Source of the DNA: Microthyrium microscopicum
Taxonomy: Eukaryota; Ascomycota; Dothideomycetes; Microthyriales; Microthyriaceae
Direction: 5' to 3'
Assembly (NCBI GenBank): GCA_010405405.1
Contig: MU004237.1
Span: forward strand, 2,243,345 to 2,307,344
DNA: 64,000 bases
Shown: one piece after another, positions 10,057 through 20,700 of the stretch
How positions within the stretch are numbered: the first letter of the stretch is position 1
Layout: each line of letters starts with the position of its first letter
Program-made: the position numbers and the translations under genes
The notes under the pieces: model-generated
Seen by the model: the letters and a program-made list of their open reading frames with translations, nothing else
Told to the model about the DNA's origin: nothing
Databases searched by the model: none

Positions 10057-10710
10057 TCATTCCCGAGTCTCTAGAGCGAGAATTTGGTTGAAACAGCGGA
10101 ATTCGACCAGATCCGTGAATTCAAGAAAGATATAGTCCCAAGGAATTATGTTGGAGGGTCTAATTTTGAACTCCATCCACGTATCATAGATCCCATTGTG
10201 AGCCATCTCAATGCTGTTAACAAATTCTCCTGGTTTCTCATCCCAAACTTCCGATGCATTTGATTCCATGTCCAGGCAGTCCAAAAAGCCTGTATCTCTA
10301 GCTATGATATCCATAAGCTCTTCGATTGGAAAAACAGGTTGCCTCCAAGGGGCATTGTGGAGAGTCAAGGAGCCTCGTATGTGGAGGCGCTTTGCGCGAA
10401 GGATAGGCCGGAGTGCTAACTGGAAAGTGTTCAAGTCCTCGAATTCTGAAAAGAATATCCAATGCCCAGAACGGATCATGCGACAGAATAGGCTTCTTGA
10501 CTCGGCGTATGTTTGACGACACACGAGGAATAAGTTTTTGGCTTGTTCAAAAGTGTCCAATATATCGTGAGCGTAAAGGTCATCCATAGCCATTTGCTCT
10601 TGCAAGCCCTCCGAATAGTATAAACCACATGAGTGGAGATAGTAGTTGAAAATGTGTAGTCGGATTTCAGCAGGCAGGCTTAGGAGGGTTGTTCGAGAAC
10701 GAGACTCCAT
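10057..10710 (-). CDS. F-box-like protein, tandem paralogue 2
   Basis: 217 residues from the Met at 10710, chosen because MESRSRTTLLSLPAEIRLHIF puts the F-box-like LPAEIR motif at residues about 10-20. The same frame is open to a Met at 10863, but the added 51 residues are Ser/Asn/Gln-rich and read like 5' leader. The family pattern continues with FEQAKNLFLVCRQTYAESRSLF and IRGSLTLHNAP. An acidic C-terminal part follows. Paired with the neighbour at 8933-9811. A role in SCF-type ubiquitin ligation is only possible, not shown. Confidence 0.65.
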   Translation of the reverse strand: MESRSRTTLLSLPAEIRLHIFNYYLHSCGLYYSEGLQEQMAMDDLYAHDILDTFEQAKNLFLVCRQTYAESRSLFCRMIRSGHWIFFSEFEDLNTFQLALRPILRAKRLHIRGSLTLHNAPWRQPVFPIEELMDIIARDTGFLDCLDMESNASEVWDEKPGEFVNSIEMAHNGIYDTWMEFKIRPSNIIPWDYIFLEFTDLVEFRCFNQILALETRE

Positions 10711-11177
10711 CTTGATGAGAGACGAGTGTTGATAGTTCTGTTGACGCTTGCGCGGGAAAAGAGGAATGTCGTCAAAGGACAGCAGATTGAGATGGTAATT
10801 TGATAAACTTTGTAGAGAAATGGAAAGGGATGTTGTTAAGTTTTTAGGGGAAGAAGGAAGCATTGGAAGGAAATGCCACGGTTGACAAAGAAGGGTTAGC
10901 GGCTGTCTGGTACTTAATCAATATCTTCCCTCTTCGGTCCCTGCTTCACCATCATGACATTATCGTATGGATATCCGGGCTCTCGAGGGACAAATTAAGT
11001 GAGCCGAACGACTACCCTAACTCCCATCGTCCCTCAAGAGCCAGGTCATTGCGAGCTGACAAACAATCAAGTTTCATTCGCAGTGGGTCTTATGGTTCAA
11101 TACATTCTTCAAACCTCGACTCACATCGTCCAGCCATTATATATCGACAAATACCCGCAGGTGTGTAGAGAGCATCT
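10711..11177. other. Intergenic region
   Basis: 5' flank of the F-box-like gene (10057-10710) and 3' flank of the choice-of-anchor-B gene. No supported feature. Confidence 0.45.
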
Positions 11178-13024
11178 CTATTCATCATCGTCAGCATTTC
11201 CCAGCAGCTCACCAAGCGCACTCTGGAAAGCCTCTGGTCCCCATGATGAGCCTTTTGCTCCTCCATATCCCTTCGGAACTTGCTGAACAGCAGGTTGCCC
11301 AAGTGCTGGCTCAGCCATTATTGGTTTCCATCCAGCGGGCTTAGGGCCCAGCTTGAAGTCTGGTGGTGCAACTGAATCCGCGCGTGGGCTATACTTGAGC
11401 ACATAGGCACCTCGCTCAATTGTGTTGACAAGCACGAAACCGCTTGGGTATTTGGCATAGCTACTCCATGATCCGACGAAGCGTGGTACTCCACCAAGGT
11501 TTTCGTAGTCATCTTCTGGGTAGATGTCGAAGAATCCTAGTTCCTTGACACTGTTGCCGGTGGGGTCGGTCGGGATAGAGCTGATGTTCAAGATGCTGAA
11601 ACCCGCTCCGTAGTTGCTTTGGAAGGATTTGCCGTCGTGGACGTATTGGTTGTGATCGATGGTGGCTCGCTTGCCTTTGTAGTAACCAGTTTGTTTTGGT
11701 TTTGCGAGGCTGGCGATGTTCCAGATATATGTGACAGGGCGGCCATCTTTGGCAAGGCCCTTCTTCTCAACCTCGTCGTACTCATCGTCGAGCAAAAGAT
11801 ATTCCTGGTTGTTGGGATCAAGAACCCAACCTTGGTGGGTATAAGCTGCTCCCTCATAGCTTGTCTTGGAAATGATTGTTGGCTTGACCTTGTCTGTTAC
11901 ATCGTAGCTAAAACCTGTCAGCATATATTTTCAAGTTGACCGGCGATCATACATGGTAAGTGTGTCCTCGTTGTATCCGTAGCAGATCTCACGTCCAACG
12001 TATTGCTTGTCTGGGCCTCTGTACACGAGACATTGCGCATCATGAACGTAACCATCTTGGCCAGCGCATCCAGGTCCCGTGGGGAGAGCTGGGTTTGTCA
12101 TGTTGATGAAGATAATTCCACCTCTGCATTTGTGGGTTCGTGGGACAGCGCCAACTGAGTATGCCATTTGGCTCTCCTCGTTGATGACAACGTTATGGGT
12201 GCTTCCCTCTGGCAAGCCCGTGAAATGTCCAGTGAGGTCCTTCTTGTTGTCAAACTTGACTGGCTTGGTAGGATCGACTGTGAGCAACTACATCCCGATT
12301 TAGCGTTGATCATGAAATTTTTCTGTTGCTGCGCGCGCTCACCTTCTTCATATCGAAGATTTGGATACCATGACCGGTAGCCTCACTTCCAATGAGCATG
12401 TAGTCTTTGTATCCCCGTACTTCTCGCCATATCGAAGGAACAGAATATGCTGGTAGTCGGCCAAGGTAGACCAATTTACCCTCCTTGGTGATCTCTGCAA
12501 AGGCACATCCATCAATCTGGGCAATGGCAGCGAACTCTCGTCCTTCAGGTGATGTCCAACCCCAGGATGACGATCCTTGGCCTGCTGTGCTGCCGAGAGA
12601 TGCGTGGGATTTGAAGTTGTATAAATCAATCTGGAACAAATGGTTAGTGGTTGTCGTTTTCCTTGAGAGATGTTTACTCACGTTGCCACAGAGAAAACTG
12701 TATAAGGGCTCATTGGGTAGCGCAACTGCTCTTCCGTCTTTGCATTGGACAAGGTTATCAATGTCAGGATATTTCGCTGCTTCATAACGACCCATTTCCT
12801 TCTGCTCGGCCCAGTGTTCCTATATCTTGTTAGCCGCAGGATCCAATGTGACTCGCCACTAATCTGAGCAGTTATATACTAACCTGCTTCCTCATCATGA
12901 TACGGTCCATCATGATACCACTGTCATAGAGCTCAGCTCCTGATTTCTCGTCCTTGGCCAATTCTTTGCCAAAAGCGCCCTGCGCCATGGCCGCAGCCAA
13001 ACTGAAAGCTGACAGAAGCTGCAT
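11178..13024 (-). CDS. Secreted choice-of-anchor-B / LVIVD beta-propeller protein
   Basis: Five exons on the minus strand: 13024-12884, 12819-12682, 12630-12343, 12287-11953 and 11907-11178 (introns 64, 51, 55 and 45 bp); 543 residues. The last junction must use the TTTTAG acceptor, because the CTGACAG just upstream would place a stop in frame; it yields DTLTIYDVTDKVKP. A signal peptide (MQLLSAFSLAAAMAQG) starts the protein. Repeated propeller-like strands follow: QIDLYNFKSHAS, GIQIFDMKK, THNVVINEESQMAYSVG, GIIFINMTNP, LTIYDVTDK, YIWNIASLAKP, FSILNISSIP, FFDIYPEDD. Bacterial and fungal relatives are annotated choice-of-anchor B or LVIVD-repeat extracellular proteins; their activity is not established. 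The C-terminus is acidic (GNADDDE) with no membrane anchor. Confidence 0.8.
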
Positions 13025-13800
13025 AATGAAACTGATGACTTAGTGAGAGTGATGGAGAGGTCAAGCCAGCCGACAGCAGTAACATGCGGTCTTGCGACTC
13101 ATTATATGAAGAGGGCACTTATTTGGCACCAACCGCTTATCCGATATGCTTTACAATTGCCCCATGGGACCGCGTTATCGTTCAATTTAATATCCGTAAC
13201 GCTTGGGTCTCGAAGCTTGATCGCGTTTACACTCGACGCATGTACCCACGCATGTACACAAGTATATGTTACCTTGTCTGATAAGAGACCTAGTCTATCA
13301 CAATTCATTGGCCAGATCTATAGGTTTTGCTGGGTAAATACCATGAAGATAGGTACCTAGATTGCTGCTCGCTTGATTCTTGAATATAAGAGCTCTCGTG
13401 ACCAACTCCATTGACGGCTCACTGCTGAGGAGGACATGGCTATCTTAAGACATGGGTGTCTAAAGTGGATTGATATAGGTGAAGTTCGCCCGGAAATAGA
13501 TTGGCAGTAAGGGTTTGGCGATTGACCTCTCGAAAGGCACGATATAAAATGCTTGAATTCCCCGAATTGCCGATCTCATGTGTTGGTAGCCTGTAAAGCC
13601 TGTAAGCATTGTTATATGATCAACAGTTGACTTCATAGGCTATCTGAAGCTCTAAACTATTCTGAGTTGGACAATTGCACCAGCTCACGTAACAAAATTG
13701 GTTGAAATCAAGTCGATCCAAGAAAGGAATATCCTGTCTCCCATCAAGGCTCAAAAAATAATCCAAACGGATCGGAAAGGCGGTTAGGCAAACAAATATT
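13025..13800. other. Intergenic region upstream of the choice-of-anchor-B gene
   Basis: Presumed promoter of the gene at 11178-13024. Base composition is ordinary up to the transposon boundary at 13801. Nothing else recognised. Confidence 0.45.
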
Positions 13801-13802
13801 TA

Positions 13803-13833
13803 CAGTGCTTAGGCAAAAGTCTCCGCGGATCAC
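13803..13833 (+). repeat. Left terminal inverted repeat of the Tc1/mariner relic
   Basis: About 30 bp pairing with 15142-15171, with a small mismatch/indel block (TTAGG versus TGCG) and an extra G after CCGCG. Preceded by the TA target site. Confidence 0.85.
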
Positions 13834-15141
13834 AGATCCACCACCCAACCAAAAATCAACCCCCAATCTTGTAACTCAAATTACTAGGCCATTTTGGCTT
13901 AGATTTTCACAAGGATTGCAGATTATTAAAGCTCATAACTTGGCCTATTTAGGAAGTATTTTAGATTTTATTTTGGTTATAGTTTAGTATTTAGTATGCT
14001 AACCTTTAGCTTTAATTACCGCTTTAAGACGACGAGGCATACTCTTAATTATAGAGTTAATAAAACTATCTAGAATCGCGTCCTAAGCTTTTAAAATATA
14101 TTTTTCTAGAATCTATAGGTTATGCTCGTTCTTTTTGTCTATTTTAATTAGCTCTAGAAATATCTTATAAAGCACTTCTTTAAGCTTTACCTAGATATAT
14201 TCTATAGAGTTTAAATCTAGTAAATAAAGAAGCTAATCTATAGTCTAAATTCTATAATCTATTAGCTACGCGTAGATAATTCTTACTATATAAATTTATA
14301 TATTATTCTACTAAAAAAGCTTTCTAGGTTAATATATATTTTATAAGGTATTTTTAAGGTAAAGGATATAAGATTTAGTAGTATAGCTATTACGTTTAGC
14401 CTCTAGATCTTATAATATTATAATTAATTCTAAGCGCTTTTTATAAAGGTTAATTATTTTAAAAACTATTAACAATAATTATTTCCCCTTTAGAAAAGTC
14501 TAAATTATTTCTTTATCCTATTTTTAGTATAGAGTTCTAAATACCTATTCTTATTTTTAGCCCTTTATTTGCTTAACTAAATACTTATTAAAGAACTAAA
14601 TATTAGCCTAATCTAGAGCTATATAGTATTAGTAATCTAGGGCAAATTATAAGTATTTATTAGCTACTTCCTTTATTAAGGTAGGTCGTCTTTAGGCACG
14701 CTATTTAGAAATGTTAAATACGTCTAAAATATGTCTTATAGTATTATAACTCTATAATAGCTATAAACGCGTTTTAAGCTATTAGTAGGTAACCTTAGGA
14801 TACCTATAGACCTCTTAAATTATATAGTAGACCTAGCAGTTATTCTATAATTAGGGACGACTAGATCTTTTATTATAATAATTGAATTTATTATTAGTTT
14901 TAGCGTTAGCAAGAATATACCATATTAAAGAGTTAGGGACGTTAAAACTAATAGTGATTTTAGTAGGCGTTGTTCTGCTAAGAGAAGCTCTAATAATTAA
15001 GCCCTTTTAGTAGGGTATAAATTAAGTATTAGGGACTCTCTTATTAAATATTTGTTTTAAAGGAGTACGAATTAGAGGCATAGTAGTTATTTAAAGAAGA
15101 AGATAATATTTTTAGAGACGCGTTTTAGATGGCGCGGGTGC

Positions 15142-15171
15142 ACGGATCGCGGAGACTTTTGCGCAGCACTG
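15142..15171 (-). repeat. Right terminal inverted repeat of the Tc1/mariner relic
   Basis: Reverse complement matches the left end over about 30 bp. Followed directly by TA at 15172-15173. Confidence 0.85.
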
Positions 15172-15270
15172 TATACTGTAGTTCTATTCTCAAAACCAGT
15201 ATCAACAGAAATCCATATCTCCATTGAAACGCCTAGCATACCATAATCGAGCACAAGTTTTCCTCCCCAA

Positions 15271-16772
15271 TCAACCAGATGTTGTCGTAGCCTCAACAAT
15301 ATCATCACCCGCCTCATCACCATCCTCCTTCACACTAAACTTCCACGTCCTATGCGTCTCCGGCTCATTCATCATCCCCGCCAAATCCACCGTCAAATCG
15401 TGATCTGCTCCGTAGAGAATCGTCAACGCCTCCACCGCTTGCCCAGCATACTTGATTGTATTATATCTATCGCCAATCACACTGTATGCATATGCAGCTG
15501 CTTCAAATGCGGTCGCAATTGGCGCATGTAATCGCTCTTGCTTGTATAAATCGATGAGTAGTTCGGCCATTTTTGTGCGGTCGGGCTGGGGTGTTGTCCA
15601 GTCGTTGAGTTTCTCTTTTATGCTGTGGATTTGTGCGATGCGGTTGTCGGAGGCGGCGATGTGGTCGGCGGGTTGCCGGCAGATGGAGCAGGAGCAGGCG
15701 AAACCCCAGGATACCATTGTTGCGGCTTGTCGTTCTTGGTAGGGCGTTTCGCCGTCAGTGTCTGCGTGGTGTTAGTGGATTGATTTGGGGAGTTGTGGGA
15801 GAATGAACTTACAGTTGATGAGGATTTCTTCGTTGGGCATGATTTCTCTGATTGCGTGGACGTATTGTGTCATTGTCATTGGGTCGAAGTAGTAATGCGC
15901 GCTTTTCCCAAGGTTAGATCTCCGTCTCGTGGAAGGCAGTTCAGAAGCACTTACTTTGGTCGACAATCATGGTTAAACCTCGAAATGCGCGGCAGCAAAT
16001 TGTTGTGCATATCCTGATCGGTATAATAAGCTCCAAACGCATTCGTTCGCATCAAATCGTCCACGAAATCTCCACCATGAGCTCCATGTAGTGCCAGTAA
16101 CTCATCTCTAGCTTCCTTCGGCAACATGTAAACCCCATGCCAATGCATAGGTAAACGATCCCTCTCCTCCACAACTCCAAACATTCCACGATCATAGATC
16201 CAAGTTGGAGTCTCTTGCATAATTCTTTCTCCCCTAGACAGACTGCGATTCGCAACCAAACCAATGCCTTTCATTGGAAAGACATGTGGTACATAAGGAG
16301 GAGGTCCAAATGCGCCATTAATCAAGTCGTTCATACCAGCAATTGACGAAGGTTTCGCGAACGCGGGTACTTTGAGGATTGTCTCTATGACTCGCGGCGA
16401 AGTAACTAATACGATACCGCGACCATCTGCGAAGTTCGCGTTGGCATATGTGCAGAATGTTTGTGTGTTTACGCCCATCGCGTTATTTGGTTCGGTATCG
16501 ATACACATGGGTCGTTGGGTCCATGCTGACCAGTCTCCTTTGTATGGATACCAGTTTCGAGGAGCGGCGCATACTGCGGTCGTATCGAACAGGTCGGCTG
16601 GTGTTGTGTCTTGTACTGTGCCATCGAGTGCGAAACCAAAGGTTGTTACATCGAAATCGGCTGAAGCGAATGTTGCTAGACCTAGCAGTAGTATGTTCCT
16701 GAATGAAGATGCGAATGTCGTCGTCCGGGACGTCCTGGTGGATTGTAGGCTCGGTGCCATTGTGTCTGTCAA
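15271..16772 (-). CDS. SET-domain protein (SMYD-like) with N-terminal signal peptide
   Basis: Three exons: 16772-15955, 15901-15813 and 15761-15271 (introns 53 and 51 bp); 465 residues. A hydrophobic segment, NILLLGLATFASA, follows a short charged start and looks like a secretion signal or anchor. Residues about 40-140 are a Cys/Trp-containing region of unknown fold. The SET domain begins at MKGIGLVANRSLSRGERI (about 167). It carries RFNHDCRPN (about 268, completed across intron 1, the N-H-x-C-x-P-N signature), EEILINYTDGETPYQER (across intron 2) and a post-SET CSCSICRQ. Family knowledge: these are SAM-dependent lysine methyltransferases, usually nuclear or cytosolic. The signal peptide suggests another compartment. 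The gene ends 100 bp from the Tc1 relic. An alternative start at MAPSL is four residues in. Confidence 0.85.
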
Positions 16773-17787
16773 TCGTGATCAATCGTGGTATAGTAAATGA
16801 GCTTCATACACCCATTGAGTGCAGAATGAAGGAAACAACTCAGTATGTAAAAGAATACAAGCTACTCAAAGCTTTCGTTTCAACCGAAATTTCCATTTTT
16901 GACGTTACTTGGCAGGAGGTTTGATGCAAATTGACATATACCAGGTAGAATATGCACGTCAATAGCTGACCGTAGGGAAGCACATTACATGACCGTAGGG
17001 AAGCGAATTGCATGACCGTAATCATCTGTCATGACCAAACATTGAAACATTTGAAACCCATGTTCCCGTATTAAAGAGCCAATGATGGAGCCATACAGGA
17101 AATAAGTTTCTAGGCTTCTCAGGGTTGATGCTAAAGAAGGCCATGGTGTTGTGGGGCTCGAGTGGTGAAAGTGGTTCAACCCTAGAGTGATTTAATATCA
17201 TGATTGAGCTGCTCGAGGCTCTAGATGATCCGCACAGGGCTGGATGGCAAGGAACCCGTCTGGGGTTATTGGACACAGTTGCCATATGTTCCAAGCTTTC
17301 TTCGCGAACGCCAGTGCATCTACAAGTCCATTCGATTTCCTGAAGCGGGTCAATGATAGTGACGAAAATATGATCCATGAATCAAGCATTGGGAATGAGG
17401 GAAGAAGATATGTATTATGACATAGGAAACTTGATATCTGCAATTTAGTTATTCCAGTATAAACCGCTCCACCATTTCACCCTTTGTATGATGCAACCAA
17501 TAGTCGTAGATATTACGCAGCCCAAAATATAAACAAAAATGTAAACAAAAATGAAGCGACAGTGGGGTATAGAGTTCAATCTTGTGTCGATGAAAATGGG
17601 ACGAACAAGCCCAAACAAATAAGAAAGGAAAAACAAGAAAAGCGAGAAAGGATATGAACACATTCTCTTTGGGTGTTGGGTGTACAGAAACGACAACAAC
17701 GCAAGCAGGGGGTATATCAGATCAATATCAACAGCAGCATATTCAACAGCGGCATATTTAGCACACTCGATTCATGTACACTCACAC
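16773..17787. other. Intergenic region upstream of the SET gene and downstream of the PAM2 gene
   Basis: Contains a short 23-bp tandem repeat at 16967-17020 and nothing else recognised. Open frames here show no protein signature. Confidence 0.45.
16967..17020. repeat. 23-bp tandem repeat, about 2.3 copies
   Basis: TGACCGTAGGGAAG followed by nine bases, twice (16967-16989 and 16990-17012), then the first eight bases of a third copy (17013-17020). The units differ at a few positions in the 9-bp part (cacattaca, cgaattgca). Confidence 0.85.
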
Positions 17788-20700
17788 TCACGACTCAATG
17801 GACCGACCAAATGGAGGCAGCCGTCTTGGAGTGCCATCCACTGTACTGTCCTCGTCATCGTAGAAATCATCAGCACTGAAGCGACCTGTTTCTGCATCTT
17901 CGTCGTAGCCTCCACGTTGCAATAGTGGCGGTGTACGTGGAGGAACACCTCGAAGTGCTTCACCAAGAGATGACGGTCCAGCTGACGAGGACTTGGCCTT
18001 TTCTGCTTGTCGACTAGACATTGATCGGCCAACAACAGCCTGGGATGAAGCTGAAGCTGCACTATCGCGTCGTAGTTCCACGGTATTTGGTGGCTCTGGC
18101 GTTCTTCTCATGTGGGAGGCTGGGGGTGTCATCAATCCCGAGAGGAAGGAAGATGTAGAATTCGGACTGCGTTTGGCAGGGGTGCCACGCCAATCATTGA
18201 GCACTCGTCCTAGTTGCGCAACTCTTGGTGATGCATAGCTTTGGAGGTTGGCAGCGAGGTTACTCGACATGGCAGAAAGTGGCTGAGCATTTCCAGTGCC
18301 TTGATGGCGCTCCTTCTCGTGCATCTCCATCTGAAGACTGGTACGAATGCGAATTGCGGCATTCTGAACAGACTCGCGGTCAAAGTCCTCACGCCCAAGG
18401 AGGTTGATCAGGTCAGAGAGATCATCGACACGAACGCCGAGCAGTTCTCGGAGCCAGCCAATTTCGACATCACGACCTTTGAGAGCTTCGGGGTCAACTT
18501 CACCGACCTGTTGTTCGAGTGCTTCAATGCGAGCTTCGCGCTCTTGTAATTGATCTTGTAGAACATCAATTGACTCTCGCAGCGCCTTTGCCGAAGCACC
18601 TCCTAGATTACCGAACATGGATGGCATGGATGGTAGAACAGCTGCAGGAGATCTTGTTGATTGCGCAGCTTGAGCAGCAGCTTGGGCGGCAGTCTTGGTG
18701 ACTTCGAGCTTTTGATTGAGATGATGTACCTTGTCTTCAAGGAGCTCAATCTTGTTGCTGGCCAAGTTGAGTTGATCTGCGAAATAAGCTTCGGATCGTT
18801 CCTTGTCTTCATAAGCTTGCTCAAGAGATCGTTGACTTTGTTGCTCCATGTCTGCTTGACGCGAAGCATGAGCTTCTCGGAGGAAAGTCTCGGATTGGTT
18901 CTTGTTTTCTATAACATGATCCAGATCGCGACGATGCTGTCTTCGAAGTTCCTCAAGACGTTCTTCAAAGACTTGTCGCTGATCATGAAGAGCGGAAGTT
19001 TTGCCTTCGATCACTTCACGAATGGCATCTCTCTTTGAATCAGCCTCTTGCTCAATGATGAGTTCTTCCTTGGCTCGAGCTGCATCCGCTTCCATCTTTG
19101 CACTTTCCAGATCGACTCGAAGGCGGTTAAGTTCGTCTTCAAGGCCAGCACGAACAATGTTGGCGTGGTTATTTGCTGCATCGATATCCGCTTGCATGAG
19201 AAGACGAGTACGTTGAACTTCGGTTCGAGCCGAGTCACGAGCTTCTTGCCATTCGCGGGCATATTTTTCAGCTGTCTTTTCGTGCTCAGAACTTTCACTT
19301 CGCCATTGGTCAACCTGCTGCTCGAGTTTAGAATTTTCCTTTTGCAGATGCTCGAGGGTGATTGCTGCTTTTTGAGCTTCACGCTCTTTGGAAAGGAGGT
19401 CCTCGACATCTCCTTGTAGCCTATTCTTTTCATGCTGGACATGCTCCAACAAGGCACGCAATTTGGTGTTTTCTTTCATATTTTCGCGTTCTGAGACTTC
19501 CAATCTGTTCATTTCTTGTTCGAAGCGTTCACGAGTGCGAGCTTCTGCTTGAGCCTGCGACTTGATAATTTCGTAACGAGTGCGATGCTCAGCATCCATG
19601 CGTTGCCACTTTGCGCGCTCATCAGCAAGTTTTCCAGTTGCAGAGGCAGTGTCAGCTTGCAATTTGTCCAGACGATCGCGCATAGTTTCGCGAATCCGGA
19701 TAGCTTCCTCGGCTTGGATTTTGAGAGTTCCACTAGCAGCTGCAAGTCTTTCTTTTTCACGGCTAGCATTGTCCATGTCCGCCCGCCACTTGTCGTGAGA
19801 AATGCGGTATTCGTCCAGTGTGGCCTTGAGGGCGACGTTCGTTTCTGATAGTGAAGTGACCTTTACTTGTAGATCAGCACTTGCAGACTCGGCCATTGCG
19901 ACGCGTTGGTCGGCATCTCTGGATTTGTCTTCGAATACGCGCATATGGTCTCCATCATCGCTTGCTGAAGCACGAAGTAATTCCAACTCCTCTTCAGCAA
20001 GTTTGAGTAATCTCTGGCTTTCTGCTTCTTTACGCTCTGCATATTTTCTGGCCTCCGCTTCCTCGGCGATCTTGGCATGAGCTTCAGAATTGCGTTGCAA
20101 AAGTTCTGAAAGAATTGGGTTCTCGTCTTGCATTAAGGTTCGGCTAGATTCTGTTGTAAGAGTTTGACTAGCAACCGCAGATTCTACAGCTGCCTTGATA
20201 TCTTCAAGCTGAGGAAGATTGCTTATATCATATTCTAGTTTGCGACCCATGAGGACGCCTTCCACAGCACGTTGAACATCTTCCGCGGAGAGAATTTGGG
20301 CCGTCGGTACTTGGAAGGCGGATCTCATCTCTTGGACTGCAGCCAGAATCGATGCAGTGGCAACTGTGTCCGATGTGGGTTCGACTACTGGGCGATAAGT
20401 AGCGAGTGCTTCTTGAATGATCAATCTCATCTTTTCATTCTTGCGGTCCCTAACTGGAGAGCGTGACCAAGCGCGTGAGCTATACTCAGGTTCGATTTCA
20501 TCATCCTCATCATCGGCATCGCTGTCCATCGTGGCTCGAGATCTTAAATTGCGGCCAGGTCGTGAAGACGAAATGGTTGACATGGCAGATTCGATAGCCT
20601 TGAGCTGTCTTTCGAGCGGACCAAGACGTTTGCTTAGACTTGAATTGATAACGGAAGAGACATGAGCATCTAGGAACGGTCCACGGGCACGGATTTGTTC

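Larger units (their letters stand above)
13803..15171 (-). mobile_element. Tc1/mariner DNA transposon relic, RIP-like decay
   Basis: A 1369-bp element bounded by inverted repeats. The left end CAGTGCTTAGGCAAAAGTCT matches the reverse complement of the right end, CAGTGCTGCGCAAAAGTCTC, and both go on through CCGCG and GATC. TA flanks both sides (13801-13802 and 15172-15173), the standard Tc1/mariner target duplication. Inside, the minus strand still shows transposase traces. Near the left end is SMPRRLKAVIKAKG (about 13990-14050), the usual C-terminal motif. At about 14180-14240 is a degraded form of the DxxPYSPDLNPIEN block around the third catalytic acid. The body (about 13990-15100) is very AT-rich and nearly empty of CpA/TpG, full of TpA and riddled with stops, as expected from RIP. 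The transposase is dead. Confidence 0.9.

Noticed and set aside
13803-15171. AT-rich block considered as a mitochondrial DNA insert or centromere-like island
   Set aside because: Terminal inverted repeats, TA duplication and transposase traces identify a Tc1/mariner element; AT-richness fits RIP.
18661-19419. Long plus-strand frames opposite the coiled-coil part of the PAM2 protein
   Set aside because: Shadows of the regular Glu/Lys/Arg-rich coding strand.
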